From positions 1 to 5,892 of the forward strand of contig JBPOIS010000161.1 in assembly GCA_052034295.1 (NCBI GenBank): DNA of 5,892 nucleotides, in the 5' to 3' direction. The notes beneath the pieces are model-generated. The model did not search any database. It worked only from the letters and a program-made list of their open reading frames with translations, and had not been told where the DNA came from. The position numbers and the translations under genes are program-made. This document shows, piece after piece, positions 1 through 5,892 of the stretch (its first letter is position 1; every line of letters starts with the position of its first letter). This stretch comes from JBPOIS01 sp052034295. Lineage in GTDB: Bacteria > Pseudomonadota > Gammaproteobacteria > Pseudomonadales > Moraxellaceae.

Positions 1-1899
1 TCAGCCCAGCAGCAGGCCATTCACCCGTTTCAGATAGGCGGCGGGGTCTTCGGGCATGCCGCCCTCGGCCAGCAGCGCCTGATCAAAGATCACATTGGCC
101 AGGTCATCAAACTGCTGTCCCGACGCCAGCCGCTGCACCAGCGGATGCCCGGGGTTGATTTCGAGGATCGGCTTGCTGGTGGGGATGTCCTGCCCGAGCT
201 GCTTGAGCATCCGCGCCATCTGGCCGGACAGTTCACCGTCCTTCACCACCAGACAGGCCGGAGAATCAACCAGACGGGTGGTGACGCGCACGTCCGACGC
301 TTTGTCCTTCAGGCTTTCCCGGAGTTTTTCCAGCGTGGGCTTCAGCGATTCGGCGGCGGTTTCGGCAGCCTGTTTCTCGGCTTCGTCCTGCAGCTCGCCC
401 AGATCGACCGCACCCTTGGCCACGCTCTGCAGCGGGGTGCCGTCAAACTCGTGCATGAAACCCAGCGCCCATTCGTCCACGCGGTCGGTCATCAGCAGCA
501 CTTCGATGCCTTTTTTGCGGAACACTTCCAGCTGCGGGCTGTTTTTGGCGGCGGCCAGCGTGTCGGCAGTGACGTAGTAAATGGCTTTCTGGCCGTCTTT
601 CATGCGCGCCTTGTAGTCGGCAAAACCGCTCAGGCCGTCCTGGGTGGTCGAGGCAAAGCGCAGCAGTTTGGCGATTTTGTCCTTGTTGCTGAAATCTTCG
701 CCCAGCCCTTCCTTCAGCACCGCACCAAACTCACGGTAAAACGCCGCGTATTTGTCCTGCTCGGCCTGCTCGCTGCTGTGCGCCATGCTGTCGAGCATCG
801 ACAGGATGCGGCGGGTGTTGCCTTCGCGGATGGCGCGCACGTCGCGGCTTTCCTGGAGGATTTCACGGCTGACATTGAGCGGCAGGTCGCTGGAGTCAAT
901 CACGCCTTTCACAAAACGCAGGTACGGCGGCAGCAGGTTGTCGGCGTCGTCCATGATGAACACGCGGCGCACATACAATTTCAGGCCGCTCTGGCGGTCT
1001 CGGTACATCAGGTCGTGTGGGGCCTTGGCCGGGATGTACAGCAGTTGCGTGTATTCGGTGCTGCCTTCCACGCGGTTGTGGGTCCACGCCAGCGGGGCCT
1101 CGAAATCATGGCTGATCTGCTTGTAAAACTCGCTGTACTGCTCGTCGCTGATGTCTTTTTTGGGCCGGGTCCACAGCGCACTGGCCGAGTTGATGGTTTC
1201 CCACTCGTCGGTCTGCACCATCTGGCCGGGCTGATCATCGCCCTCGCCTTCCTGCCAGACTTCCTTTTTCATCTGGATCGGCAGGCTGATGTGGTCGGAA
1301 TATTTGTTGACCACTTGCTTGATTTTCCAGCCCTGCAAAAACTCGGCGTGTTCTTCACGCAGGTGCAGGGTGATGTGGGTGCCGCGTTCGCTCTGGGTGA
1401 TGGGCTCGGCAGAGAAGGTGCCGGTGCCGTCGCTGCGCCAGCGTACCGCCTGATCGGCGGGCAGGCCGGCCCGGCGGCTCTCCACGGTGATGTGGTCAGC
1501 GACAATAAAACCGGAATAAAAACCCACCCCAAACTGGCCAATCAGTTGCGAGTCGGCTTTTTGATCACCGGTCAGGCGGCTCATGAAGTCCTTGGTGCCG
1601 GATTTGGCGATGGTGCCCAGGTGGTCAATGGCCTCCTGCTGGCTCATGCCAATGCCATTGTCACTGATGGTCAGGGTGCGGGCGGCAGGGTCCACGCTGA
1701 TGCGCACGCGCAGCTCGCCATCGCCCTCATACAGCTCTGGCTGCAGGTTGGCTTCAAAACGCAGCTTGTCGCAGGCGTCGGAGGCGTTGCTGATCAGCTC
1801 GCGCAAAAAGATTTCCGGATTGGAATACAGGCTGTGGGTGACCAGGTGCAGAAGCTGGGTGACTTCGGCCTGAAAGCTGTGCTGTTGGTTTTCGCTCAT
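1..1899 (-). CDS. htpG: Molecular chaperone HtpG (bacterial Hsp90)
   Basis: This is the cytosolic ATP-dependent Hsp90 chaperone, which works as a homodimer with the DnaK system to remodel client proteins. The 632 residues match the usual bacterial length. The N-terminal GHKL ATPase domain (about 1-220) shows RELISNASDACDKLRF with catalytic E34 and Mg-binding N38, SDNGIGM at 79-85 with nucleotide-binding D80, the glycine-rich lid GQFGVGFYSG at 121-130, and T174 in GTHITL. The middle domain contains PLNVSREILQ (340-349), including the conserved Arg that contacts the ATP gamma phosphate. The C-terminal dimerisation domain ends at LLLG, without the eukaryotic charged linker or MEEVD tail. I place the start at ATG 1899 because GAGGGG lies 7 bases upstream. 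An in-frame TTG directly before it (1902) would add one residue but leaves only 4 bases to that site. The gene is complete and diverges from fic. Family assignment is certain. Confidence 0.99.
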   Translation of the reverse strand: MSENQQHSFQAEVTQLLHLVTHSLYSNPEIFLRELISNASDACDKLRFEANLQPELYEGDGELRVRISVDPAARTLTISDNGIGMSQQEAIDHLGTIAKSGTKDFMSRLTGDQKADSQLIGQFGVGFYSGFIVADHITVESRRAGLPADQAVRWRSDGTGTFSAEPITQSERGTHITLHLREEHAEFLQGWKIKQVVNKYSDHISLPIQMKKEVWQEGEGDDQPGQMVQTDEWETINSASALWTRPKKDISDEQYSEFYKQISHDFEAPLAWTHNRVEGSTEYTQLLYIPAKAPHDLMYRDRQSGLKLYVRRVFIMDDADNLLPPYLRFVKGVIDSSDLPLNVSREILQESRDVRAIREGNTRRILSMLDSMAHSSEQAEQDKYAAFYREFGAVLKEGLGEDFSNKDKIAKLLRFASTTQDGLSGFADYKARMKDGQKAIYYVTADTLAAAKNSPQLEVFRKKGIEVLLMTDRVDEWALGFMHEFDGTPLQSVAKGAVDLGELQDEAEKQAAETAAESLKPTLEKLRESLKDKASDVRVTTRLVDSPACLVVKDGELSGQMARMLKQLGQDIPTSKPILEINPGHPLVQRLASGQQFDDLANVIFDQALLAEGGMPEDPAAYLKRVNGLLLG

Positions 1900-1906
1900 C
1901 AAACTT

Positions 1907-1912
1907 CCCCTC
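1907..1912 (-). promoter_or_regulatory. htpG ribosome binding site
   Basis: On the minus strand this reads GAGGGG, with 7 bases to ATG 1899 but only 4 to the adjacent in-frame TTG at 1902. The spacing favours the ATG as the true start. Confidence 0.75.
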
Positions 1913-1938
1913 GGAACATCAAAATAACCGGCCTAGAG

Positions 1939-1965
1939 GTGTGGGGTGGGGGAAAAATTTTCAAG
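1939..1965 (-). promoter_or_regulatory. Candidate sigma-32 heat-shock promoter of htpG
   Basis: Reading the minus strand, a perfect CTTGAA -35 element (1960-1965) is followed by a 13-base spacer and CCCCACAC (1939-1946). The RpoH consensus is CTTGAA, 13-17 bases, then CCCCATNT, so the -35 is exact and the -10 keeps the CCCCA core. Transcription would start near 1932, giving a leader of roughly 33 bases before ATG 1899. htpG is a classical RpoH regulon member in E. coli, which supports the call; the start site itself is inferred. Confidence 0.7.
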
Positions 1966-2068
1966 GTGCCGGGTCATCATCCGCCCGAAAAACCTGCTGT
2001 GAGCGTCTTTTGGCGGTCTTCAGGGCAGCAGCATGGCCTGTGCCCTCTGTGCGCAGGGGCAGCTGCGC

Positions 2069-2157
2069 TGACAAAAATACTGACATATTTTGCTGGATTT
2101 TCCGTATAAGATTCTGTAATTTCTATAAAAACAAGTGACATTTTTGCAGACATTTCC
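2069..2157 (+). repeat. Upstream copy of a fic-flanking direct repeat with four GACA elements
   Basis: TGACA occurs at 2069, 2081 and 2136, and AGACA at 2148, giving offsets of 0, 12, 67 and 79. Each GACA is followed by an A/T run. CCGTATA lies at 2102-2108 and TGTAA at 2115-2119. A second copy with the same four offsets sits behind fic at 3366-3454. The two share the identical words TGACATTTTT, CCGTATA and TGTAA. Within each pair the elements are 12 bases apart, so a dimeric direct-repeat-binding regulator is a natural reading; this is inference. A 6-bp inverted repeat, AAAATA and TATTTT, also surrounds the second element (2074-2091). Confidence 0.65.
2080..2110 (+). promoter_or_regulatory. 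Candidate sigma-70 promoter of fic, overlapped by GACA elements
   Basis: CTGACA (2080-2085) matches the TTGACA -35 box at 5 of 6 positions, and TATAAG (2105-2110) matches TATAAT at 5 of 6. The spacer is 19 bases, longer than the preferred 17, suggesting a weak or activated promoter. The -35 box coincides with the second GACA element, and the other GACA pair falls about 20-35 bases after the expected start near 2117. Proteins bound there could block or loop over RNA polymerase. The promoter is predicted only from sequence. Confidence 0.45.
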
Positions 2158-2172
2158 AAGGCAGCAATCCGT

Positions 2173-3354
2173 ATGGCCGATGCAAGTCAGCAATGGCTGG
2201 ATGACACCACGCTTCGTGTCATGACCTATAAATCAGGCCCGATGGCCTTCCAGATCGGGGCACGGCTGGATCAATTGCGCCCCATGCTGGATCGCATCAA
2301 CGATGCCCAGCACCGCTTCAATAAAATCCCCCATCTGCGCGAGATTGTGGATGAGATGCAGACTCGCGTGCTGGCCTCCAGTGTCTACAGCACCAACACC
2401 ATTGAAGGCGGACAGTTCAGCCCACAGGAAACTGCCCAGATCCTCTTGCGTGACCCAGCCAGCATCCAAATCGCCGAGGAGCGCCGTCTCACCAACCTGA
2501 AGGCCGCGATCGAGTGGATCAGGTCGCAGGCCCGTCCTGAGCTGCAGCCTGAACAGGGTCAGCCGCTGCAATTGGCCCAGGTCATGCACCTGCACCGTCT
2601 GGTGAGCACCGGCATTGACGAGGCCAACAACCCGCCTGCCACGCTGCGCAACAACCGTGTGGGACAAAAAACCCTGGTCGGGGATGCCGCGCATGGGGGC
2701 AGCTATCGCCCCCCCAAAACCCAGGATGACATCGGGTTGCTGATGCAGGGCTGGATGGACTGGCTGAACGCCCCTGCGCTGCTGGCTTCCCCTGTACCCG
2801 TGCGGGCCGCTTTGGCGCACTATTACTTTGAACTGATTCATCCGTTCTGGGACGGCAATGGCCGTACCGGGCGATTGATTGAGATGCTGATTCTTGAGCA
2901 ATCCGGCTACAACTTCAGCTCCTCCGCCGTGTGGCAGTTTTATCAAGAGCACCTGCATCAGTATTTTGCGCTGTTCAACTGGTGTCGCAAGCAAGCCGAA
3001 AACAAACAGGCTGATCCCAATCAGGGTTTTTTGCAGTTCACGCTGCAGGGGCTATTTACCACCGTCAATCGCCTGCACGACCAGAGCAATGAGCTGATCA
3101 GCGCCCTGCTGTTTCACACCCGCCTGAGCGCCGCCCGCCAGCAGAAGATCCTGTCTGCACGACAATTTGAACTGGTGATGTTTTACATGCACTGGCTCAG
3201 CCAGCAGATGCCCCTGACGGCGCGTGAACTGTTCCTCAAGCCCCCTGTACAGGCCCTGTACCGCCAGCGCACGGAGCGGACCTTTCACCGGGATGTGGCC
3301 GACCTGAAGGCCAGACATTTTTTACGGGAACATGAAGGCAAGCTGTATCTATAA
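2173..3354 (+). CDS. Class II Fic family protein (probable AMP transferase) with C-terminal winged-helix-like region
   Basis: Fic enzymes transfer AMP, or sometimes another nucleotide moiety, to hydroxyl side chains of target proteins. This 393-residue protein has the full active-site motif HPFWDGNGRTGR (223-234) with catalytic H223, phosphate-binding G228/N229/G230 and R234. An N-terminal inhibitory motif of the (S/T)xxxE(G/N) type, TNTIEG (74-79), puts the blocking glutamate at E78, which defines class II. The flap region is around RNNRVGQKTLVG and SYRPP (159-181). Residues about 325-393 look like a winged-helix domain, as in Shewanella SoFic. The start is supported by reading-frame content and a weak AAGG (2158-2161), 11 bases upstream; ATG 2221 has no better site. 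No separate antitoxin gene is adjacent, as expected for a self-inhibited protein. It is divergent from htpG and convergent with the next gene. The target is unknown. Confidence 0.96.
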   Translation: MADASQQWLDDTTLRVMTYKSGPMAFQIGARLDQLRPMLDRINDAQHRFNKIPHLREIVDEMQTRVLASSVYSTNTIEGGQFSPQETAQILLRDPASIQIAEERRLTNLKAAIEWIRSQARPELQPEQGQPLQLAQVMHLHRLVSTGIDEANNPPATLRNNRVGQKTLVGDAAHGGSYRPPKTQDDIGLLMQGWMDWLNAPALLASPVPVRAALAHYYFELIHPFWDGNGRTGRLIEMLILEQSGYNFSSSAVWQFYQEHLHQYFALFNWCRKQAENKQADPNQGFLQFTLQGLFTTVNRLHDQSNELISALLFHTRLSAARQQKILSARQFELVMFYMHWLSQQMPLTARELFLKPPVQALYRQRTERTFHRDVADLKARHFLREHEGKLYL

Positions 3355-3365
3355 ACATGTGTCGC

Positions 3366-3454
3366 AGTCAAAACCACGGACATCTTTTCCACAAAAAACC
3401 CCGTATACTTTTGTAAAAAAATAAAAAACCGCTGACATTTTTCAGGACAAAAAC
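3366..3454 (+). repeat. Downstream copy of the fic-flanking direct repeat
   Basis: Elements lie at 3366 (AGTCA, the weakest), 3378 (GGACA), 3433 (TGACA) and 3445 (GGACA), with offsets 0, 12, 67 and 79 identical to the copy before fic. CCGTATA is at 3401-3407 and TGTAA at 3412-3416. Relative to the upstream copy, 2 bases are gained before CCGTATA and 2 lost between it and TGTAA, so the element register is kept. TGACATTTTT (3433-3442) is identical to 2136-2145. The orientation is the same as upstream. Part of the similarity could come from shared AT richness, but the fixed spacing is hard to explain that way. Confidence 0.6.
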
Positions 3455-3457
3455 CGG
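3415..3457 (-). terminator. Weak terminator-like structure after the nucleotidyltransferase gene
   Basis: On the minus strand, just past the stop codon, TTTTT and AAAAA (3449-3453 and 3438-3442) can pair around a 6-base loop. They are enclosed by CCG (3455-3457) and CGG (3429-3431), and a T6-A-T7 tract (3415-3428) follows. The stem is AT-rich and has an asymmetric internal loop of 6 against 1 base, so it would be weak. It also overlaps the downstream GACA repeat, which may be the real reason for the pattern. Confidence 0.25.
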
Positions 3458-3458
3458 G

Positions 3459-4379
3459 TCATTCATGCCCGTCTGCCTGCCAGAATGCCAGCAGCCGCGC
3501 TTGCTGGACCGCCAGCGGCGCATCCGGGTCAAACTGCCCGGACTGCCGGTACGCGCGGATCAGCGCACCCAGCGCCTGCCCCGACAACCCGGTCCACTGC
3601 CCCACCAGTTCGCCGTTGAACTGGCTGCGGCGCGCCTGCTGCAGCGCCTGCTGTGCCCGGAGCCGCTGGTATTGCGCTTGCACATGCGGGCCAAAGTACG
3701 CTGTGGCCGCATCCACCGCCTGTTCGGGGGACCACCGCACCGGTTCGCCCGTGGACGCGGGGCGGGTGTGCAGCCACTGCAAAAAGGCATGATAGGCCTG
3801 GCGCTTGCGGTCGCGCACGCGGTTCTTGTTGTTCAGGGCTGCAAACGGATAAATCCCCGAATGGAAGTGCCGCGCCTGCGCCACATAGGCAAAAATCTGC
3901 GTCAGGTCCTCGAAGTCTGGCCGCGGCGGCAGGCCCAGAAAATCCCGGATCTGGTCCGGGTCGCGGCTGACCAGCACCTCACCAAACTGGTGGTCGCCCT
4001 CGCGCAGCAGGATCGACAGGCCGTGCAGGCCGTATTTATAGCCCAGCCGGTGGGCGATGCGGCCAATCAGGTTGCCCAGGTCGTTGTAGCTCAGGTAATC
4101 CAGGGTCACCGCAAAGCACTCCGGTTCGGCGCGGATCAAGTCGGCCTGATACTGTCCGTCGATCAGCAGCGACAGCACCCGGCCATTGCGGACAGCGCGG
4201 TACTGCGGGTGGGCGGTCTGGAAGGCTGCAAAATCAAAGCCATCGTCCACCACCACGTCGATGTCGCCAAAACTGTCCTTGTTGCGGTAGGCCGGGACCA
4301 CGGCGGCGCGGACCGGCTGGCTGGCCCGGATCTGCCCCAGCAGCTGCGCACTGAGGCGCGCATACACGGTGCAGTCCAT
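3459..4379 (-). CDS. Nucleotidyltransferase-fold protein of unknown function
   Basis: Numbering here counts from the longest start, ATG 4415 (318 residues). YRNKDSFGDIDVVV (43-56) carries a GDxD pair of acids (D51, D53) as in the polymerase-beta nucleotidyltransferase superfamily, and QADLI places a likely third acid at D92, so metal-dependent catalysis looks possible. Further conserved-looking blocks are YNDLGNLIGRIAHRLGYKYG (110-129) and a basic stretch, NKNRVRDRKRQAY (196-208). Near the end FNGELVGQWTGLSGQALGALI (266-286) recalls the tail helices of CCA-adding enzymes; that is an impression, not a proven relation. I prefer ATG 4379 (Met13, 306 residues), because GAGG lies 8 bases upstream (4388-4391) and ATG 4415 lacks a good site. 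The gene follows the VWA gene in the same direction and is probably co-transcribed. Substrate unknown; it could modify RNA, a small molecule or a protein. Confidence 0.8.
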   Translation of the reverse strand: MDCTVYARLSAQLLGQIRASQPVRAAVVPAYRNKDSFGDIDVVVDDGFDFAAFQTAHPQYRAVRNGRVLSLLIDGQYQADLIRAEPECFAVTLDYLSYNDLGNLIGRIAHRLGYKYGLHGLSILLREGDHQFGEVLVSRDPDQIRDFLGLPPRPDFEDLTQIFAYVAQARHFHSGIYPFAALNNKNRVRDRKRQAYHAFLQWLHTRPASTGEPVRWSPEQAVDAATAYFGPHVQAQYQRLRAQQALQQARRSQFNGELVGQWTGLSGQALGALIRAYRQSGQFDPDAPLAVQQARLLAFWQADGHE

Positions 4380-4387
4380 GCGGGTGG

Positions 4388-4391
4388 CCTC
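4388..4391 (-). promoter_or_regulatory. Ribosome binding site favouring the internal nucleotidyltransferase start
   Basis: The minus strand reads GAGG with 8 bases to ATG 4379. The alternative ATG at 4415 sits 5 bases after the stop codon of the VWA gene and is preceded only by GGGA at 9 bases, so it would rely on translational coupling. The choice between the two is not settled. Confidence 0.45.
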
Positions 4392-4420
4392 AAACCCGAA
4401 TGCCCGTCCACCCATGGCGG

Positions 4421-5892
4421 TCAGTCCCGGCGCTCAGGGGCAGGCGGCGCGGTGGGGCTCAGGGCTTCGGCCAGTCCAATCAGCTGCACCAGTCCCGCCC
4501 GATAGCCGCCCACGTCGGCCCCCAGACCCTGCCGGGCCTGTCGGGCGGCGTCGGCATAAGTCCAGCTGCCGCTGTACTTGCTGTGTTTGAGCAGCTGCCC
4601 AAACCCGGCCACGGCACTGGCAAACTGCATGTCCACACTGGGGGCCTGCGGGTTCAGGCGCAGCACCCGGCGGTATTCACGGCTGACCTGTCCCTCCGGG
4701 GCCTTGTAGCGCAGGCGCAGTTCGCCCAGCTCCGCCGAGCGGGAGGTGTTGCCTGTGGTGCTGGCATAACGCCGTTCGCCAAGCAGGCCCGGCTGGCCCA
4801 CCGGGGTGAGCTGGTACAGCGCCACCACGCTTTTGCCGGCGCCAATGTCACCGGCATCGACGCGGTCATTGCGGAAGTCCTGCTCGGCCAGCACGCGGTT
4901 TTCGTAGCCGATCAGCCGCCATTCCTTGACTTGCGCTGGATTGAACTCCAGCTGCAGCTTGACGTCCTTGGCGACGGTGTTGAAGGTGGCGGCCAGTTCA
5001 TCGCCGAGGACTTTTTGTGACTCCTCCAGACTGTCGATGTAGCTGTAATTGCCATTGCCCGCGTCGGCGATCTGCTCCATCAGGGCATCGTTGTAGTTGC
5101 CGGTGCCAAAGCCAAAAGTGGACAGGGAAATGCCCCGTTCGCGCTCGCGCTCGACCAGCGCCTTGATGCCCTCGACGCTGGACACGCCGACATTGAAGTC
5201 GCCATCGGTCATCAGCAGGATGCGGTTGATGCCCCGGGGCAGGCGATGGGCCTCGGCCTGCTGGTAGGCCAGCTTCAGCGCACTTTCGCCATTGGTGGAG
5301 CCGGCTGCACTGAGCTGCTCAATGGCGGCGAGGATTCTGGCCTTGTCACTGGCCGGGGTGGATGGCAGCACCACTTCCGTACGGCCGGCATACACCACCA
5401 GCGCCACCCGGTCCTGTGGACGCAGCCGCTGGGTGAGCAGCTTCAGACTGGCCTTGGCCAGTGGCAGTTTGTCCGGTTCATCCATCGAGCCGGACACATC
5501 GACCAGAAACACCAGATTGGCCGGGGGCTGCTGCCCGGCGGCCACATCCACGGCCCGCACCCCGACCCGCAGCAGCAGGTCGCCACGCTGCCACGGGGCC
5601 GGTGCCACTTCGGTGCTGATGCTGAACGGATGTCCGGCAGGGGGCGGACTGTCGGCATAGGGGAAATAATTCAGCAGCTCTTCAATGCGCACCGCATCAA
5701 CCGGGGGCAGCTGTCCAGCCCGCAGCATGCGGCGGATGTTGCTGTAGCTGCCGGTGTCCACATCCAGACTCAGGGTGGACACGGACTCGGCCTGGGTGGA
5801 TTTGACCTCGTTTTCAGGCTGGCCCCGGTACTGCTCGCGGCTCTCCGGGGTGGGCGGCGGCATCCACGCCGGACTGGCCAGACCCTGCACAT
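4421..5892 (-). CDS. YfbK-like von Willebrand factor type A domain protein, N-terminus outside window
   Basis: The reading frame stays open to the right edge, so the gene is 5'-partial; about 490 residues are visible against 575 for E. coli YfbK. Numbering is from the GTG at 5890. Residues about 33-125 form the N-terminal region typical of this family, with STLSLDVDTGSYSNIRRML (38-56) and the NYFPY stretch. The VWA domain follows (about 125-300) with a complete metal-ion-dependent adhesion site: DVSGS (D131, S133, S135), T199 in GSTNGES, and D229 in TDGD. The rest (about 305-489) matches the C-terminal domain of the family (DUF3520), with LRLRYKAPEG at 391-400. Relatives usually begin with a lipoprotein or secretion signal, so an envelope location is likely, but that part is not visible. 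VWA domains bind protein partners through a divalent metal; the partner is unknown. The nucleotidyltransferase gene follows directly. Confidence 0.93.
   Translation of the reverse strand, partial: VQGLASPAWMPPPTPESREQYRGQPENEVKSTQAESVSTLSLDVDTGSYSNIRRMLRAGQLPPVDAVRIEELLNYFPYADSPPPAGHPFSISTEVAPAPWQRGDLLLRVGVRAVDVAAGQQPPANLVFLVDVSGSMDEPDKLPLAKASLKLLTQRLRPQDRVALVVYAGRTEVVLPSTPASDKARILAAIEQLSAAGSTNGESALKLAYQQAEAHRLPRGINRILLMTDGDFNVGVSSVEGIKALVERERERGISLSTFGFGTGNYNDALMEQIADAGNGNYSYIDSLEESQKVLGDELAATFNTVAKDVKLQLEFNPAQVKEWRLIGYENRVLAEQDFRNDRVDAGDIGAGKSVVALYQLTPVGQPGLLGERRYASTTGNTSRSAELGELRLRYKAPEGQVSREYRRVLRLNPQAPSVDMQFASAVAGFGQLLKHSKYSGSWTYADAARQARQGLGADVGGYRAGLVQLIGLAEALSPTAPPAPERRD

Larger units (their letters stand above)
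1900..2172. other. Divergent intergenic region htpG / fic
   Basis: This 273-base stretch has two compositional halves. The htpG-proximal part (to about 2068) is GC-rich and carries the heat-shock promoter. The fic-proximal part (about 2069-2160) is strongly AT-rich and carries the fic promoter and four GACA elements. At the boundary is a perfect 6-bp inverted repeat, GCGCAG (2051-2056) and CTGCGC (2063-2068), with a 6-base loop, ending right where the first GACA element begins. It has no following T tract on either strand, so it is not an evident terminator. I see no small gene here. Confidence 0.8.
3355..3458. other. Convergent intergenic region between fic and the nucleotidyltransferase gene
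   Basis: This AT-rich stretch of 104 bases separates two genes that converge. It consists almost wholly of the downstream copy of the GACA repeat. On the plus strand there is no GC-rich hairpin followed by T residues, so no classical terminator for fic is visible. No small gene was recognised. Confidence 0.75.

Noticed and set aside
2051..2068. GC-rich hairpin GCGCAG / CTGCGC as a terminator
   Set aside because: No T tract follows on either strand, and it lies between divergent promoters where a terminator is not expected.
145..2109. A 654-codon plus-strand open frame running antisense across almost all of htpG
   Set aside because: It mirrors a highly conserved real gene, its translation is low-complexity in G, A, V, H, Q and F, and it shows no recognisable domain. 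Long antisense frames are expected opposite GC-rich genes.
2136..2155. Pho-box-like sequence: on the minus strand, TGTC repeats separated by AT-rich bases
   Set aside because: PhoB repeats have an 11-base period with CTGTCAT units. Here the period is 12 in every pair and the units fit poorly, and no phosphate gene is nearby.
2233..2994. A 253-codon minus-strand open frame opposite fic, considered as an antitoxin
   Set aside because: It overlaps the Fic active-site coding region, has no recognisable motif, and class II Fic proteins carry their inhibitory helix internally.
3465..4505. A 346-codon plus-strand open frame opposite the nucleotidyltransferase gene
   Set aside because: The minus-strand frame has ordered enzyme motifs, while the plus-strand product is rich in R, Q, V, A and H without domain signals.

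Overview
The window is a chromosomal segment from a GC-rich Gram-negative bacterium, most likely a beta- or gammaproteobacterium. The basis for that is a 632-residue proteobacterial-type HtpG, a promoter for it that resembles the sigma-32 type, and a YfbK-like von Willebrand factor A protein. The genus cannot be fixed from the sequence alone. The coding regions are visibly GC-rich, while the two non-coding stretches beside the fic gene are AT-rich (26 G/C in the 90 bases 2071-2160; 39 in the 100 bases 3361-3460).

There are four genes. htpG (Hsp90 chaperone) occupies 1-1899 on the minus strand, is complete, and has a plausible heat-shock promoter at about 1939-1965. A divergent, complete fic gene lies at 2173-3354 on the plus strand. 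Its product is a class II Fic protein with an N-terminal self-inhibitory helix, an intact catalytic motif and a C-terminal winged-helix-like region. It faces a minus-strand pair: a nucleotidyltransferase-fold protein of unknown function (3459 to about 4379 or 4415) lies directly downstream of a VWA protein of the YfbK type (4421 to beyond 5892, with its N-terminus outside the window). The VWA stop codon is only 5 bases from the first possible start of the nucleotidyltransferase, so these two are probably co-transcribed.

The most unusual structure is non-coding. The AT-rich region in front of fic and the AT-rich region just behind it are imperfect copies of each other, in the same orientation. 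Each has four GACA-plus-A/T-tract elements at offsets 0, 12, 67 and 79 around a shared CCGTATA word. The register is the same in both copies although the sequence between elements has diverged, with compensating 2-base length changes. In the upstream copy the elements surround a candidate fic promoter, so they look like operators. The winged-helix-like C-terminus of Fic makes autoregulation a testable idea. The downstream copy lies between convergent genes where no promoter is expected, which also allows the view that fic is a cassette bounded by direct repeats.

No RNA genes, CRISPR arrays, insertion sequences or phage genes were seen. No gene-free stretch exceeds 300 bases; the longest, 1900-2172, holds the two divergent promoters.
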